Assembly (NCBI GenBank): GCA_013407085.1
Contig: JACCGJ010019062.1
Coordinates: forward strand, 1 to 64,000
Length of the DNA: 64,000 nucleotides
Source: Atriophallophorus winterbourni
Taxonomy: Eukaryota; Platyhelminthes; Trematoda; Plagiorchiida; Microphallidae
Direction of reading: 5' to 3'
Below, piece after piece: positions 9,900 to 20,965 of this stretch. A model generated the notes under the pieces. It saw nothing but the letters and a program-made list of their open reading frames with translations. It was not told the origin of the DNA and did no database searches. The translations under genes and the position numbers were made by a program. Numbering within the stretch: position 1 is the first letter of the stretch; every line of letters starts with the position of its first letter.

Positions 9900-12522
9900 C
9901 TCTCATATAATCGTCAAGTTTTCATTTGAATATAGATAAGCTGTTTGAGCTTACCAAATCGGAAGGTAGGGAATTCCAAGCAAAGCACACACGTACGGAA
10001 TAAAAATACCTGCGGCAGTTCCGTTTGGAATGTGGTATTTCCAACTTGCAACCGTGACCACGGCTGTTGCTTGAAGTTCGAAGGTGGAATAATATATCCA
10101 GGGGGTGGGAAACAGTATTTAGTAATTCGTATGCGAGGATGAGATCACCTCGCATTCTCCTTCGTGCAAGTGTACTCATTTCCAGTTGTCTGAGTCGCCT
10201 GGCGAATGACATATTTTCGAGACCAATGACAAGCTTAGAAGCTTTCCGGTATATGCGATCTAGGAGTAAGATGTCTTTTTGGAGCCATGGTGTCCAGGCT
10301 TGTGCGGCATAATCTAGAACCGGGTGTATATATGTATTCATCATGAGTGGAAAACACCCTGGGGAAAAACGTCCAAATATCCGCCGTAGCATGCCGAGCA
10401 GCCGAGACGCGCTTTTGTAAACGGTTTTGCATTGTAGACCATTTTTCAAACTGCCGTTAATCCAGACACCTAGGTCCTTTTCTTTTTCAGTGTATTCTAT
10501 GTTAATGTCGCCGAGCTTGTATGGATAGGAAAGCCAAGGTCACGACCAATCTGAATCATCTTCGACTTTGGCATATTCAATGACAGTTTATTTTCAGATG
10601 ACCAGTTGAAAAAAGCACTCAAATCGTTTTGCAGCAAGATACAATCGTCAGCATTTCTGATTTGCCTCCATACTTTTATATCGTCAGCAAACAAAACCAT
10701 CTTACTATCATTTGGTAGTAGTATATCGTTCATATAGACTAGAAACAGTATTGGTCCAAGCACTGAGCCTTGTGGAACTCCGCTAGTGACATCGATGTTC
10801 TTCGATAATAGGCAGTCCACACGAACTCGGATTTGTCTGTTGCTGAGGTAATCTCTTAGCAATTCGTATAGTCTTCCAACAACACCGTGTTTCTTTAGCT
10901 TGTTCAAGAGTAAATTGTGATCAACTCTGTCGAACGCTTTAGAAATGTCCAGGTAGCACGCATGAATACAGCCCCCCGCATCTGCAATCCTCGTCCAATC
11001 GTCTAAGCTTGTCAGCAAATTTGTTAGACAAGAGCGATTTCTGCGAAATCCATGTTGGGCAACTGCCAAAAGTTGATTCGTTTCAGATGTCGCACGATTT
11101 CTGCGGTTATTATTCGCTCAAAAACTTTTGATACCGAAGACAGCAAGGTCACCGGCCTGTAATTTTTAACATCAGAAAGGCAACCACCTTTGTAAATGGG
11201 TATTATTTGTCCCAGTTTCCAGTCTTGTGGCACTACGCCAGCTTGGAGCAAATTATTAAACATGCAAGATAGAGGTTCAGATAGCTGCGCATGGCAGGTT
11301 TTGAGCAGCTTTGGAGTTATCTCGTCTGGTCCTGGAGATTTCTTTACGTTTAATTTTCGTAAGTACTGCGCTACCACCATCGGAGTAATCAATACTTCAC
11401 TCAAGGTCGGTCGGTCAAGTCGAACGATTGGTTCCTGATCAGGCTCCATGGATTTCGGCGCAAAAACTCCGACATAAAAGTCTGCTAACAGGTCAGCGGT
11501 CTGATTTATGGATTCTGTGAAGCCGGACGAAGTTTTCAGGGCAAAGACTCCTGGTTTAATATTTGTTCTATCGTTTACAAGTCTATACAAGAGCTTCGGA
11601 TTCTGGTGCATCTGAGTAATCAATTGCGATTGGAACGCTTGTTTATCATCTCGAATTAAGCTGATAACTTTGTTTCTCAGTCGTGTAAATTGTGCCCAAG
11701 AATCAGCTGTGTTGGTAGCCTTGTGAAACTCCCACGCTACTGCCCTTTGTTTCATCCACTTTTTAGTCCTGCTTCGTAGTAAAAATTTATTTCGTTGAGA
11801 CGTTTTCTTCAAAGCAAACATTGAATGTTCCTCCAATATAGATTTGAGGTGCTGTAAGAGAGATCGCCAATGACTATCCGGATCGGAGTAATCCAGTTGT
11901 GCGAAACTAGTGCTTTGTAACTCGGCACACAGAGCACGGTAGTTCACCATTCTGACGCATTTTGTCCCGTCACTATTGCGCCTAGCGCTACAAACGTACT
12001 CGAATTCTAGGACAACGTGATCGCTTCGTCCGATCGGCGGTTTATAAACGATATCCTCAACAGCTCTGGGATCTGATGTAAGTATAAGGTCCAAGGTAGA
12101 CGGCTGGTCTGATCCTCTCATACGAGTAAATCCGAAAACGTGGTTATAATGGGGTGCGTAATCCAAAACGGCTCTAAGTTCATTTTCAAGTGCCTTTGAT
12201 GGATGATCATCCCGGCTATAGAGCTGGGGAAAGTTGAAATCCCCCATTATTATTATTTGAGTATTGTATCGCGTTGTTACATAGCGCAAAGCATTAAACA
12301 GTTTATTGTTTAGATCGAGAGTTGCTGTTGGAAAACGATAGATCACTCCAATAATGCATTGGTCTCCTGAAGTAAGAGTCAGAGAACACCAAAGTGTGTC
12401 AGTGATATCAAGGATCACGTCGTTCATAACTCTACAGATAAACGATTGCTTGAAGTAGAGTGCTGCTCCTCCGACATCGCCTAAACGGTCACGCCGGAAT
12501 TCTACACGTACTGTTCTTACCT
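9900..12522 (-). pseudogene. CR1-like LINE (family A), 5'-truncated, two frameshifts
   Basis: Read on the minus strand, the element starts inside the endonuclease (VEFRRDRLGDVGGAALY, about 12440-12510), continues through GDFNFP (near 12235) and GRSDHVVLEF (near 12015), then the linker and reverse transcriptase: KSPGPDEITP, YRPVTLLSS, QHGFRRNRSC, YLDISKAFDRV, GVPQGSVLGP, and catalytic FADD at 10680-10691 (plus-strand coordinates). The C-terminal block (VLDYAAQAWTPW, LLDRIYRKASKLV) ends at a stop near 9922. Frame changes occur at about 11024-11069 and 10500-10530, each needing one base, so the copy is dead. Target-primed reverse transcription is the known mechanism of such elements. Fragments at 58190-58570 and 59310-59745 belong to the same or a very close family. 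Confidence 0.92.
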
Positions 12523-12627
12523 ATTATGTGTAACGAACACGAATTTGTTTGTGTTGTGTGTCTGATGAAAGGTTGTGCCATGGGCAATTATTTCGTTTCA
12601 GTTTATGCGTACTTACAGTAAAAAAAC

Positions 12628-12955
12628 TTGTGAAAAAGAAAAATGAAAACTCTTGACCCTAAGAGTAGGGAAGAACTTGCTATTGACCGCTCACTTTGGT
12701 GGCATTGTGTAAAGCGTCATCTGCAAGCTGAGGAGGAGCAGATACTGCGCTTGGCTGCTAATCGTAGAGCACGCCGTCAGTGTGAAACTGACATCGTTCG
12801 ATCGAGTACTCCCAAACGCTGTGAGCTCTGCGGGGGAGATTGTTCCTCCCGAATCGGACTGCTTAGTCATTCAAAAAGCTGTGGAGCATGAAGCATTCAT
12901 GCGCTTTCGATGTACATTCGTGGAAGACGTCGACCGAAGGAGGCCAACAACAACC
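12628..12955 (+). pseudogene. 3' end of an RTE-like LINE with C-terminal zinc finger
   Basis: Encodes only the last part of the ORF: MKTLDPKSREELAIDRS, then a C2HC-like finger (CELCGGDC ... LLSHSKSC) and stop at 12889-12891. The 3' untranslated region has GTACATTCGTGGAAGACGTC and ends in a CAACAA tail at about 12940-12955. The same tail architecture recurs at 30392-30985, 34085-34330, 37380-37560 and 41690-42905, so this is a severely 5'-truncated insertion of that family. The finger probably binds nucleic acid during target recognition, which is inference. Confidence 0.85.
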
Positions 12956-14155
12956 GCATTCACGTAAGCATGAGTGTGTGCGTGTGAAAGAAAATGTTGG
13001 TTGTATCAGCCTTATTCAACAAGGGCTTCTATGTTCAAACTTTTAACCGAATGTTCTGTGTTCAAGCTTTGTGTAACATACCCAACTCATTTTAACTGTG
13101 CGATTTTTGTCTTAACGTTCCTCTCAGTTTGGTGCGAACAGCTCGAAACAGATTGTTTCCATTCCAAATATATTGAAATCCTCGGTTTCAATATATCGGT
13201 TTTAATATCGCGTTCTCTTCGGAGGCAGCGCTAAATAATCAATGAATGACTAAGTTTTCGGAGAAAGTCGGCGTTCGAAAAAATTTAATATAAACGCGAA
13301 ACTGTCCACAGATTATATTACGTAGGCATGTCAACCGAGAACATACCACCTTAAAAATATTCCGATTACATTTCCATCTGGTATTTAATATCGATTAGAT
13401 AAATTCATTCACGTCTCGTTAGATCAATAAAAATCCAGCTCTAAACTTATAGCCTGATTAGTTGTGATAACATCTCACGAAAACCGAATGAGTAGAATTG
13501 AATTTACGCATTTTTATCAAACGGATCAACATTTTGAATCTAACTTGTTGTATAGTTTAAATTTTGAATTTATCATTTGGCATTCATTTGGGTTTGTTTG
13601 TTTCTTTGAGGTTCGCTTCCCGTAGCTTTGCGTTTTCCGACAAAAAGCTACTACCTAATTCTAAACCTGGTTCAGATTGCACACTGTTCAACTTACTAAA
13701 CGTCCGCCAGTTTAAAGCCAGTTCAAGTTATACTGTTATGTATCTAATGTCCTGCGGCCCACTAACGGGTTAGAAAGATCGAACTCCGATCGCAACTTAA
13801 CTATCCACAAAAAAGAATCCCTCATGCTGCAGGTCTAATGACTGCCAACATATCTTTCACACAAACTGCAACACACTACATCGACACAAACAGATACGCT
13901 ACAAACTGCAACCGTTATGAACGTTACCGCAGACACATGATCAATGTTTTCAGTGCAACTACTCGCTACCACCAATTCTTGCCAGCAACAGTGTACAGAA
14001 ATATTCAACGAGCAGATGCCACAGCAGATCATACATACGGTTCAAAATAATTCGAGATTCCGAAGAGCAAAATGTACCAAAATAACTTATCCGAATGCAA
14101 ATCCTACACAGCGTCTGAATTTTAATCCTACTATTAACCAAGTGGTAGATTGACA
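12956..14155. other. Unassigned AT-rich spacer
   Basis: Short frames (12974-13234, 13564-13773, 13838-14050) lack recognisable motifs. The Thr/Asn/Tyr-rich frame at 13838-14050 could be a scrap of an LTR-element gag, but nothing in it is diagnostic. Confidence 0.4.
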
Positions 14156-14159
14156 TACA

Positions 14160-14392
14160 TGGTATAAATGCACAAGCCTGATCCAAGCAAAGTGCGCACT
14201 GTCAAAGAATGTACGTGGGCTGAGATACTGTCCGGTTGCCCAGGCCTAGACAGATATGACAGAAGATATAGAAATAGAAATGGTGGCGAGACTCCAGCGT
14301 GTTTCAGCATACAGCTCACTACCGGTGGCCAATCGATTTAGCACAGAAATACTGCACGGTTGCACATCCGTGCACGATTGACATAAATACAT
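14160..14392 (+). repeat. Dispersed repeat R1, long copy
   Basis: Contains the R1 core (CACAAGCCTGATCCAAGC ... GGTTGCCCAGGCCTAGACAG) followed by a second block (GAGACTCCAGCGTGTTTCAG, GGCCAATCGATTTAGCAC, TGCACGGTTGCACATCCGTG). The full-length pattern also occurs at 47765-47984. I see no reading frame and no convincing tRNA-type internal promoter; it behaves like a SINE or MITE of unknown origin. Confidence 0.75.
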
Positions 14393-14559
14393 CCAAACAA
14401 TATCACGTCACTCCAATTCATCCGTGAAACAGTTGTCGGTCTTTTAATTCTTTCTGAATTTCAACAAATGAGCTGAAAGAATGTTCGATTCATTCAAAGG
14501 CGCAATCATCAAATTGAAATGGTGGGGGACAACAATCGAATCTTACATTTATCCGGACA

Positions 14560-14712
14560 TATCTCTCTACACCCATTTCCTGTTCTTTTTTCTTCCTCAT
14601 ATCTGTCCAGGCCTGGGCAACCTGACAGTATCTTCGCCCACGTGCAGTCTCTGACTGTGCGACACTTTGCCTGGATCAGGCTTGCGCTTTCATACATACA
14701 TACACCCATAAA
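14560..14712 (-). repeat. Dispersed repeat R1, inverted copy
   Basis: Minus-strand copy of the R1 core, beginning GTATGTATGAAAGCGCAAGC at about 14703 and running into GAGGAAGAAAAAAGAACAGG. With the plus-strand copy at 14160-14392 it forms an inverted pair about 170 bp apart. Confidence 0.78.
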
Positions 14713-15207
14713 AACACCAGATTAGCTTATATCTGAATGTTTTCTCGGACTACCAATGATGACATCACATCATTCAACGTTCCTTTGGTGCTGCGAAACA
14801 GCAAACGTGCACCATCTCACTCACGCATCGAGCATTAGTTAGTAATCGATCTGTCTTGATGAACTCGTTTCTCATTGGTGCAAGTGTATGCACGTTATCG
14901 ACCGCATGCTTGCAATAAAAGTTGTGCTCAGTTGATCAAATACACCGCTTGTGTTCGGACGTTGGTGTTCTGATTTGGAAGTTATAACATATATCAATCA
15001 AGACATTGAATTGCTTCGTTGATGTGCGATTTATTGTAACGAACGCTCGCCTTCCGTTTTCATGACTGCTTTCCTAACACTTTCGGTTTTGATCTCACTA
15101 TATTCCAGGTGTGATTGATTTCAAAATTCAGATTGCATGTATGGATCGTTACATTCTTCACAGAGTTCTTTGAAGTCAATAACGATCTGTCAACTTACGA
15201 CGAATCA

Positions 15208-16918
15208 ATGCCAAAGTCATTTAGAACTTCTAAACTAAATAATAAACCGTCGAATCTTTCTAAGAGAACAAATCAGAGAGTTAAATCTCACAAAAGGAAA
15301 TGCAGTCTTCGAGAAACTGACATTGACTCGAGTGAATCTAGTCCTGTGGATCGGAGAAATGTGAGCCACGAAGAAAGCATCAAGGACCGGTTCAATGCTG
15401 CAATTGAGTTGGCTCTCTCATCCAGTGAGGCAGCCGAATTTGATCAAAATGGTTTACATGATGCATTCTTGAATTTTTTCGAAAGTGGAGACGTTAGTTC
15501 GGAATTAGATCGATATTTTTCAAAGGTTAGTTTTCACCAGTATCGTCTGTTTATTTCAATTTTAGTCTGAACTTTAAAATATCAAATTTCACCTACTAGT
15601 ATATTCATGTAGGACAATTGGATGAGTCCCTGGTACCATTAATTGTTCAAGACTGTAACTCTGCTTGAATCTGATTATATCAACTGATCTACACAGCGAC
15701 ATCAGGTTTCACTAGCCCTGAATGCGTGCAATCATTTTTCAAGTTACAGGTTTCCTTCTTTAGGCAAATTTCGCTCTACGAAGACATCTTGGAGTAAGCA
15801 CTTCACGTTCGTTCATTCGTTACAATGCTTTGGATTATGTGTTGCCGTACCTTTGTTGCATATAAACAGAATTCGATTCAGTTGAACTCCCAAAGGATCT
15901 AGACAGTGCGACATCAGGTGCGATCACTCGTGCACGCATTTTCCATTTTCAACCGTTTTCCTTCTAGAGTCGAATCTTGCCCAAAGAGTTTACCTTGGAT
16001 TAAGTCCAAAAGAATGATCGCTCACATAAAATACGACTATGGTTTACATTGTTTCTCAAAGTTTGTATTATGCATTGCACTACCTTTGATGCATATCAAC
16101 GGAATACGATTGTGTTGAACTTGGTTTAGGTAGAAATTTGATCGTTCGATGCGATCTATCAAGTTGAATGTTGAATGGAATTAACATTTTGCCACGCATA
16201 TTCAAATTGTCTATTACTCTCACTTGAAAAGTTTGCCTAGTTGGTTCAATGGACCAGGTTCTACAGCTACTATTTATTTTTCCCTACCACATTTCTACAT
16301 GGATTGTTGTACAATCGTTTGCCGTGAATTATATTTTAAAGCAAACAAATCATTGATCATCTGACACACGGAAAGTAGGAATCATGTTCGAAATAAGTTC
16401 TGCTGATGATGTCATCTAGCTTGATGACGAAACGTCCAACAACAACAACTATACAAGCTTGGCGAACACCATCTGAACAACATCCTCATCCTGAGCTACG
16501 CATATTCTCCTCTCTTGCTGAAGTAGGAATTAATTTTACAAACGCCTTTCTATGAAAAACGTTCGATTTATAGGTATATTGACTCAAACTTGCCAACAAT
16601 TTATCCTGATCATTGAACTTGCAGCTATTGGCCAGTCAAGGTCTGGATGCCCTGAATTCTATTCAACGTGACATTTCCTCGCTATCAAACACCCAATCAG
16701 ATGTCGCCTTAGAAAAATGGCGTCAAAGGAGGCAGCGTAACAACGAATCGTCTCGTCGATCGAGAGTGGCAAGCAAGGCGAGGCTTGAACGACTGGCTCA
16801 GTCCGTGGAGCGGATGAAACACGAAAGACAGGCCATGCTCATTTGGCTCGAGCACATCCAGCAAACTGTCGGAGAGGCAAGACAAATTCTATTCGATTCG
16901 ACTCACCCATCCCATTGA
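15208..16918 (+). CDS. Putative bZIP transcription factor, two coding exons
   Basis: Exon 1 is 15208-15525 (from ATG; an acceptor at 15162-15163 would extend the same frame upstream), donor GTTAGT. Exon 2 is 16625-16918 after the acceptor TTGCAG. Both junctions are phase 0 and give about 203 residues. The C-terminal half carries a bZIP domain: basic region KWRQRRQRNNESSRRSR, matching the N-x2-AA-x2-(S/C)R pattern with Ser for Ala, then a helix with hydrophobic residues at heptad-like spacing (ERMKHERQAMLIWLEHI). The best resemblance is to the C/EBP-PAR group. The N-terminal half is Ser-rich and basic (SKRTNQRVKSHKRKC). Such proteins bind DNA as dimers in the nucleus. The intron contains a hammerhead-type repeat at 16395-16445. 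An upstream exon cannot be ruled out; targets are unknown. Confidence 0.75.
15690..16118 (+). repeat. Diverged tandem duplication in the bZIP intron
   Basis: About 15690-15890 and 15900-16118 share GCGACATCAGGT, TTTTCCTTCT-like, TTGGATTA, and an end of CTACCTTTGATGCATATCAA type. Similarity is partial, so this is an old duplication. No function visible. Confidence 0.55.
16395..16445 (+). ncRNA. Hammerhead ribozyme motif, class 2 (PLE-like), in the bZIP intron
   Basis: Core CTGATGA (16403-16409), a perfect 6-bp stem II (GTCATC 16411-16416 with GATGAC 16423-16428, loop TAGCTT), GAAA (16429-16432), then CGTC. Stem III would be the minimal palindrome ACGT, and cleavage would follow C16436. Stem I is weak (only two strong pairs next to the core), so self-cleavage is doubtful in this copy. 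Followed by CAACAACAACAAC and a sequence shared with no other copy here. Confidence 0.65.
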
Positions 16919-17240
16919 ATGGCAACGCCTAGAGTGACTATTTTTCTATGCATTTTTATCGCTTTTGTTGAGCTGAAATATTTTTCGTTAATCAGTTAAA
17001 TTCTTACTTCTCGTTGTGTTTTCCTCGTTTTGCCTTTTATAAAGAATTTGAGATGCAGTCATTGTTCTTATTTGGTCGCAGTTATCAACGTTCTGGTATT
17101 CATCGATTTATTCATAAATGATATGCGGGTAAATAGGCTGTGGTTTACAAGACCCACAAAAATTTACTTTGGGTCGGATGGCAAAAATGATTATTATAAA
17201 TTATTGTTACCGATTCTTGTTTGCATGCATTTGCATCACA
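16919..17240. other. Unassigned spacer after the bZIP gene
   Basis: Presumed 3' UTR and intergenic DNA of the bZIP gene; no motif recognised. Confidence 0.4.
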
Positions 17241-17244
17241 TACA

Positions 17245-17295
17245 CCCCAAGACAGGTTTTGTGCTGTTTGCACTCATCATGTAGGTACAGTAGGA
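17245..17295 (-). ncRNA. Decayed hammerhead motif, class 1
   Basis: Minus strand reads CATGATGAG, TGC-AAACA-GCA stem II, then CAAAACCTGTC. Two core positions are changed (CTGATGA to CATGATGA; GAAA to AAAA), so it should be inactive. It aligns with the copy at 18143-18183 over a longer stretch, including GATCC..ACTGT upstream. Confidence 0.6.
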
Positions 17296-17324
17296 TCTGG
17301 ATCTGTATGCCTTGGAACAGTGGA

Positions 17325-17458
17325 GGAATTGTAAGTATGTATGAAAGCACAAGCCAGAACCAGACGAAGTGCCTCACAGCCATAGACTGCATGTGGGCTA
17401 AGATACTGTCAGGTAATGGGCTAAAATACTGTCAGGATACCCAGGCCTTGTAACAGTG
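17325..17458 (+). repeat. Dispersed repeat R1, short copy
   Basis: Starts AGTATGTATGAAAGCACAAG and ends CCCAGGCCTTGTAACAG; it contains a small internal duplication of the GGGCTAA-ATACTGTCAGG segment (17396-17440). Confidence 0.75.
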
Positions 17459-17639
17459 GCCTTATTCAACAGTGGGTTACAAGCTCAAATTGCTAAAAAA
17501 TTATTATCAAAAGTGAAAACACATTAGTCCGCATGCGCATCTAGTGATCTTTTAAAATCGTAAACGGTGTATGTAAACTGTTGTGGGAAATATGTAACAA
17601 ATATCTGCATGAATGGTTTATTTGATTAAGCACTGTCCA

Positions 17640-18010
17640 AATGAAGATCAGTGCTCCTCGTTGTCGTCTATATTGGACAGAATACACTTTCAGTATTCTG
17701 AAGCGCGTCTTGTGTGGATAATTAAAAAGTTCAATGATGAGCTTTGTTGCTGTGTGCTATGGAGTTTCCATTAGCGGAATATCTTTCTCAACCAAGGATC
17801 CCATGCTGGCATAGCTTATTCGATATGCGGACGGATGTAGGCTGAAACTAACCTGCAGATTATATTGGCGTCATACGCACCTAGGGCTCGTCTGAGGAGA
17901 CCCAAGTTACTTTCAGATTTGCTTATAGCAAGTCTACATTGTATCCAGTTTCACAATTCAGACTGAAAAATAACGCTCAAATCTTTTTCGCAGGGGTTGG
18001 ATAACAGTTC
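17640..18010 (-). pseudogene. CR1-like LINE C-terminal fragment, decayed
   Basis: Minus-strand translation gives a recognisable post-RT segment (NLGLLRRALGAYDAN, SAYIRPHIE, MPAWDPWL) with several stops and frame changes. It matches the block that follows the FADD motif in the LINE at 9900-12522. Confidence 0.72.
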
Positions 18011-18142
18011 GATCTATATCCTTGTATGATTGCATCATCCATGTTTGAGGACATTCGTGGCGTCAAAAATAACTTATAAATGTGTAAAATGATATTACTG
18101 AGGATGAAAGCTCATTTGCGTGCATATCCATCACGCACACGT

Positions 18143-18183
18143 CCCACGACCGGTTTGGTGCTGTTTGCACTCATCAGGTTGGG
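18143..18183 (-). ncRNA. Hammerhead ribozyme motif, class 1, one core change
   Basis: Minus strand: CCCAAC, core CTGATGAG (18177-18170), stem II TGC-AAACA-GCA, CAAA in place of GAAA, then palindromic ACCGGT with C at the cleavage position, then GTGGG. Stem I pairs 4 of 5 positions. The G-to-C change in the catalytic GAAA should abolish activity. Confidence 0.72.
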
Positions 18184-18217
18184 ATAGTAGGATCAGGATC
18201 CACTGGTGTGATATATC

Positions 18218-18469
18218 GTGATTTACGTTTTGTTGTCGCCACACGAACTTATTGAGATGGCTGATGAGCGTTTCGGTGTGCACACAATTTTTACCTTCAA
18301 GTATAGTCGCCTAGTTACTGAACCTACTGCTTTTTCACTTGTGTCAACTTTCTCCAACATAATTTCGGACAGTAATTTCTCTTGTCAAGATTATATTGTC
18401 CTTGTAGAAAAGGGTTTCATGCCTCCAACCCCCGCACATACGAAAATTTCAAAACAGCTTCTAAACTGA
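18218..18469 (+). other. Unassigned open frame
   Basis: An 83-codon frame with no motif that I recognise; it could be a chance frame. Listed only because it lies between repeats with no other explanation. Confidence 0.15.
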
Positions 18470-18549
18470 GCACTCCTCTATAACGGTAATCTTTACTCAG
18501 AGTTTTACATCTTCGAATAAAAGAACAAATTTCAACCGTATCGATTGTT

Positions 18550-18690
18550 ACAAGTATTTACGTATATGAGGACCAGAAAGAAGAAAGAAGAATATTGGAC
18601 CTAGTGCAGGAAATTCCGAGACAGCACGCTAAACTACGCCATCCATTTCGACTTATATCTTGTGATCAGACAGATATTCATGAACCAAGA
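18550..18690 (-). pseudogene. CR1-like LINE RT scrap
   Basis: Minus-strand translation resembles the RT block GVPQGSVLGPILFLLF (here GVLSRNFLH-GPILFFLL). Single short segment, badly decayed. Confidence 0.5.
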
Positions 18691-18739
18691 TTCAAGATTT
18701 ATGGTGTAAAAAGGAAGTAGCAGTACAGTACAGTACAAT

Positions 18740-19100
18740 ACCATCATCTTTGTCTTTACAGTCAACTTGCGGTTACCCCAAACACGAGAGTTCAATCGGG
18801 ACAAAATGACAGCTGCTTTGCAAATCCGCTTATGAATCTCCGTGTCTAGCGAGAGGTTATCCGCAATGGTTGAACCAAGATATGAGAAATGATGTACTGG
18901 TTCAAGCTGACAGTTTCCAACAGTGATGATTGGAGGCTATACAGTCTCTTGACCAAGGACTTTGGTCTTGCTCATGCTGATTGTCAGCCCAGAGTCTTTG
19001 CATGCCGACGAAAAACAGTCCATTAGTGACTGGATGTTCTCTTGGGAGTGAGCAATAAATGATGCATCGACGGCAAACAGCAGGTCGCGGATTAGCACAT
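18740..19100 (-). pseudogene. Zinc-finger RTE reverse-transcriptase fragment
   Basis: Minus-strand translation reads LLFAVDASFIAHSQEN, SLMDCFSSACKDSGLTIS, KTKVLGQ, FSYLGSTIADNLSLDTEI and SRLNSRVWGN, the palm-to-thumb part of the same RTE family as 41690-42905. The catalytic FADD is changed to FAVD, so it is inactive. No 3' end is present, so this fragment was cut on both sides. Confidence 0.82.
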
Positions 19101-19549
19101 CCCGTGCTTGGTTTGTATTTTATTTTATTTTCGTACTTCGATCCATGTGTTTTGAATAGGAGTAGAAATAATTTCAAGTATGACATGGAATGGGGAAATA
19201 TAGTTGGGGATTGTTTATTTGGGTAAATTTGATTTTCCAAGTTTGTGTAATGATCGAAATCACTGGTGGTTTCCAGTAAGCTGAGGTCAACACATTCTTA
19301 TTCAACATAAGAGTTTGTAATTTTTCTTGTGAAATCATTTTACTAGGTTGTGACACAGAGAAAGTGTACACAAACTGAAGCAAAAAATGTTGACGACAGT
19401 TTAAGCGGGAATGTGATATTTGGCGCGCGAGATTAGGACTGCCTGTGGGGAGATTGGAAGCAAATTTGAATAGGTTCACGATTGGGTTTGATGCCGTATG
19501 CACTATTCGATATTGAATGATATTGAATACTTGTAGTTCATGTATGGTA
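19101..19549. other. Unassigned spacer
   Basis: Minus-strand open frames at 18902-19240 and 19174-19608 are incidental; the first overlaps the RTE fragment in a different frame. Nothing else recognised. Confidence 0.4.
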
Positions 19550-19660
19550 TTGTAGGTCATCGTTGTTGTCCGAGCTGGTATGGTTGATTGCGGACGTTTC
19601 GTCATCAAATTAGTTGGCTAAATGATGATGACGCTGGTGATCTCATCTTTGACCTACAAC
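19550..19660 (-). repeat. Class 2 hammerhead-bearing repeat, core lost
   Basis: Shares with 44390-44480 the minus-strand order GATGACGAAACGTCCG, AATCAACCATACC. The 3' half of the hammerhead (stem II strand, GAAA, CGTC) is intact, but CTGATGA upstream is not recognisable. Confidence 0.65.
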
Positions 19661-19789
19661 TATTGGGCATGCCAGAATTCGGTCACCTTGGGTGTTCGAG
19701 TGTACTCACTGCTAATTGAGACGGTCACCACTTATACAGTATGTTTTACAATCCGGTAACCCTTTTTGTTACCTTGTGATAAACCCTCT

Positions 19790-20760
19790 CTAGTACCGCG
19801 ATGTTGTTTTCAAATTCTGGTGCGAAAGCTGGCGTTGTTTATTCCATGATTGGTTGTACGTAGGTTCTGAGTACCTTCGTCCATGAGTGTGACGGAAAAT
19901 GTCTGTCTGGGTAAGCCGAGCATGCTGCATGCACGCTTATAGACGGCCTCTCATTGCAGACGGTTTCTCAATCTTCCGCATACAAAGATATCAAGATTTC
20001 CTTTGATGCACTCCACTCAAGCGTTATGCTGCCAAACGTGTATGAAACGGGAAGGGTTTTCCAACATTTACCATTTTGCACTTGCGGAAATTAAGGGGCT
20101 AGATTGTTTTGAATTGAACACTGGTGCATCTTATGTGAGCCTGCTTGTAAAACTAGCCAATGCACCATGGAGTTGACCTTCATCCTATTATTTTTACCAG
20201 ATCAGCAAAACGAATAAGATTGCACCGTACCAATTGTGGTTGTGCATTTATAAATATTAGGAAAAGTATTGAACCGAGTACTGAACCTTGTGAGACTCCG
20301 CTTTTGGCTTAAATTGTTTGGGAAAATTCGTCATCTATTCTGACGTCCACTTTGCGTTCAGACAGATAACTTGTGAACCAAACAAGCAGATATCCAGTGA
20401 TGGTGACATCCTGCAGTTTCCGATATAACACAGAATAATCAGCACGATCGAATGCTTTAGTTACATCTAACTAACAAGCATGTACGGAAATCCCTTCGTC
20501 TAATGGTTGCGCCCAATCAGTCGTGAGCAAGTTAGTCAAGCATGAATATGATTTTGTGCTTGAGAAAGAATTTCATGACTCTCGAGGTGTTTGATAACAC
20601 TTTCACACACCAAACATACCAATACTTTTGAAACCTTTGAAAGGAGCGTCACAGAGCGGTAATCGGCCAAACCAAATGACTGTCACCTTTATAGATTGGT
20701 GCAAAAACTCCTGTTTTTCAGTCGGCTGGTACGATCCTCTTATTTAAACGTACCAGCCGA
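19790..20760 (-). pseudogene. CR1-like LINE fragment (RT and C-terminal part), decayed
   Basis: Minus-strand pieces, in element order from right to left: an RT segment (near 20460) reading CLLDVTKAFDRADYSVL, then GVSQGSVLGSILFLIF near 20280, then C-terminal VQPIMEYTTPAFAP near 19850. Stops and frame changes are numerous. Same organisation as the LINE at 9900-12522, but more diverged. Confidence 0.75.
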
Positions 20761-20770
20761 CTGGAAAATC
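20718..20770. other. Stem-loop with 19-bp arms
   Basis: TTTCAGTCGGCTGGTACG and CGTACCAGCCGACTGGAAA are inverted with one mismatch around a 15-base loop. It falls at the joint between two LINE fragments. Confidence 0.85.
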
Positions 20771-20965
20771 TGGTGTTATTACACAGAACAATGCCGACAT
20801 TTTCCAACTTTCGAAGGAGTAAAGAGTGATCAACGCCTTTAAAGCTTTAGATGCAACTGAGTAGCAGGCATGCACGCAACCACCGTAATTCAATATTCTT
20901 GTAAAGTCGTCGAGTACCTTAATTAAACGAGTAATATTTTCGAATACGCATTGCGCCTGAGGGAG
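20771..20965 (-). pseudogene. Second CR1-like LINE RT scrap
   Basis: Minus strand encodes VLDDFTRILNYGGCVHACY followed by a KALKALITLYSFE-like decayed version of SKAFDRVDHSLL. It covers RT positions that overlap the start of the previous fragment, so it is a separate insertion or duplication. Confidence 0.65.

Noticed and set aside
18240..18290. CTGATGAG at 18258 as a hammerhead core
   Set aside because: No GAAA at the required position and no stem I pairing; coincidental match.
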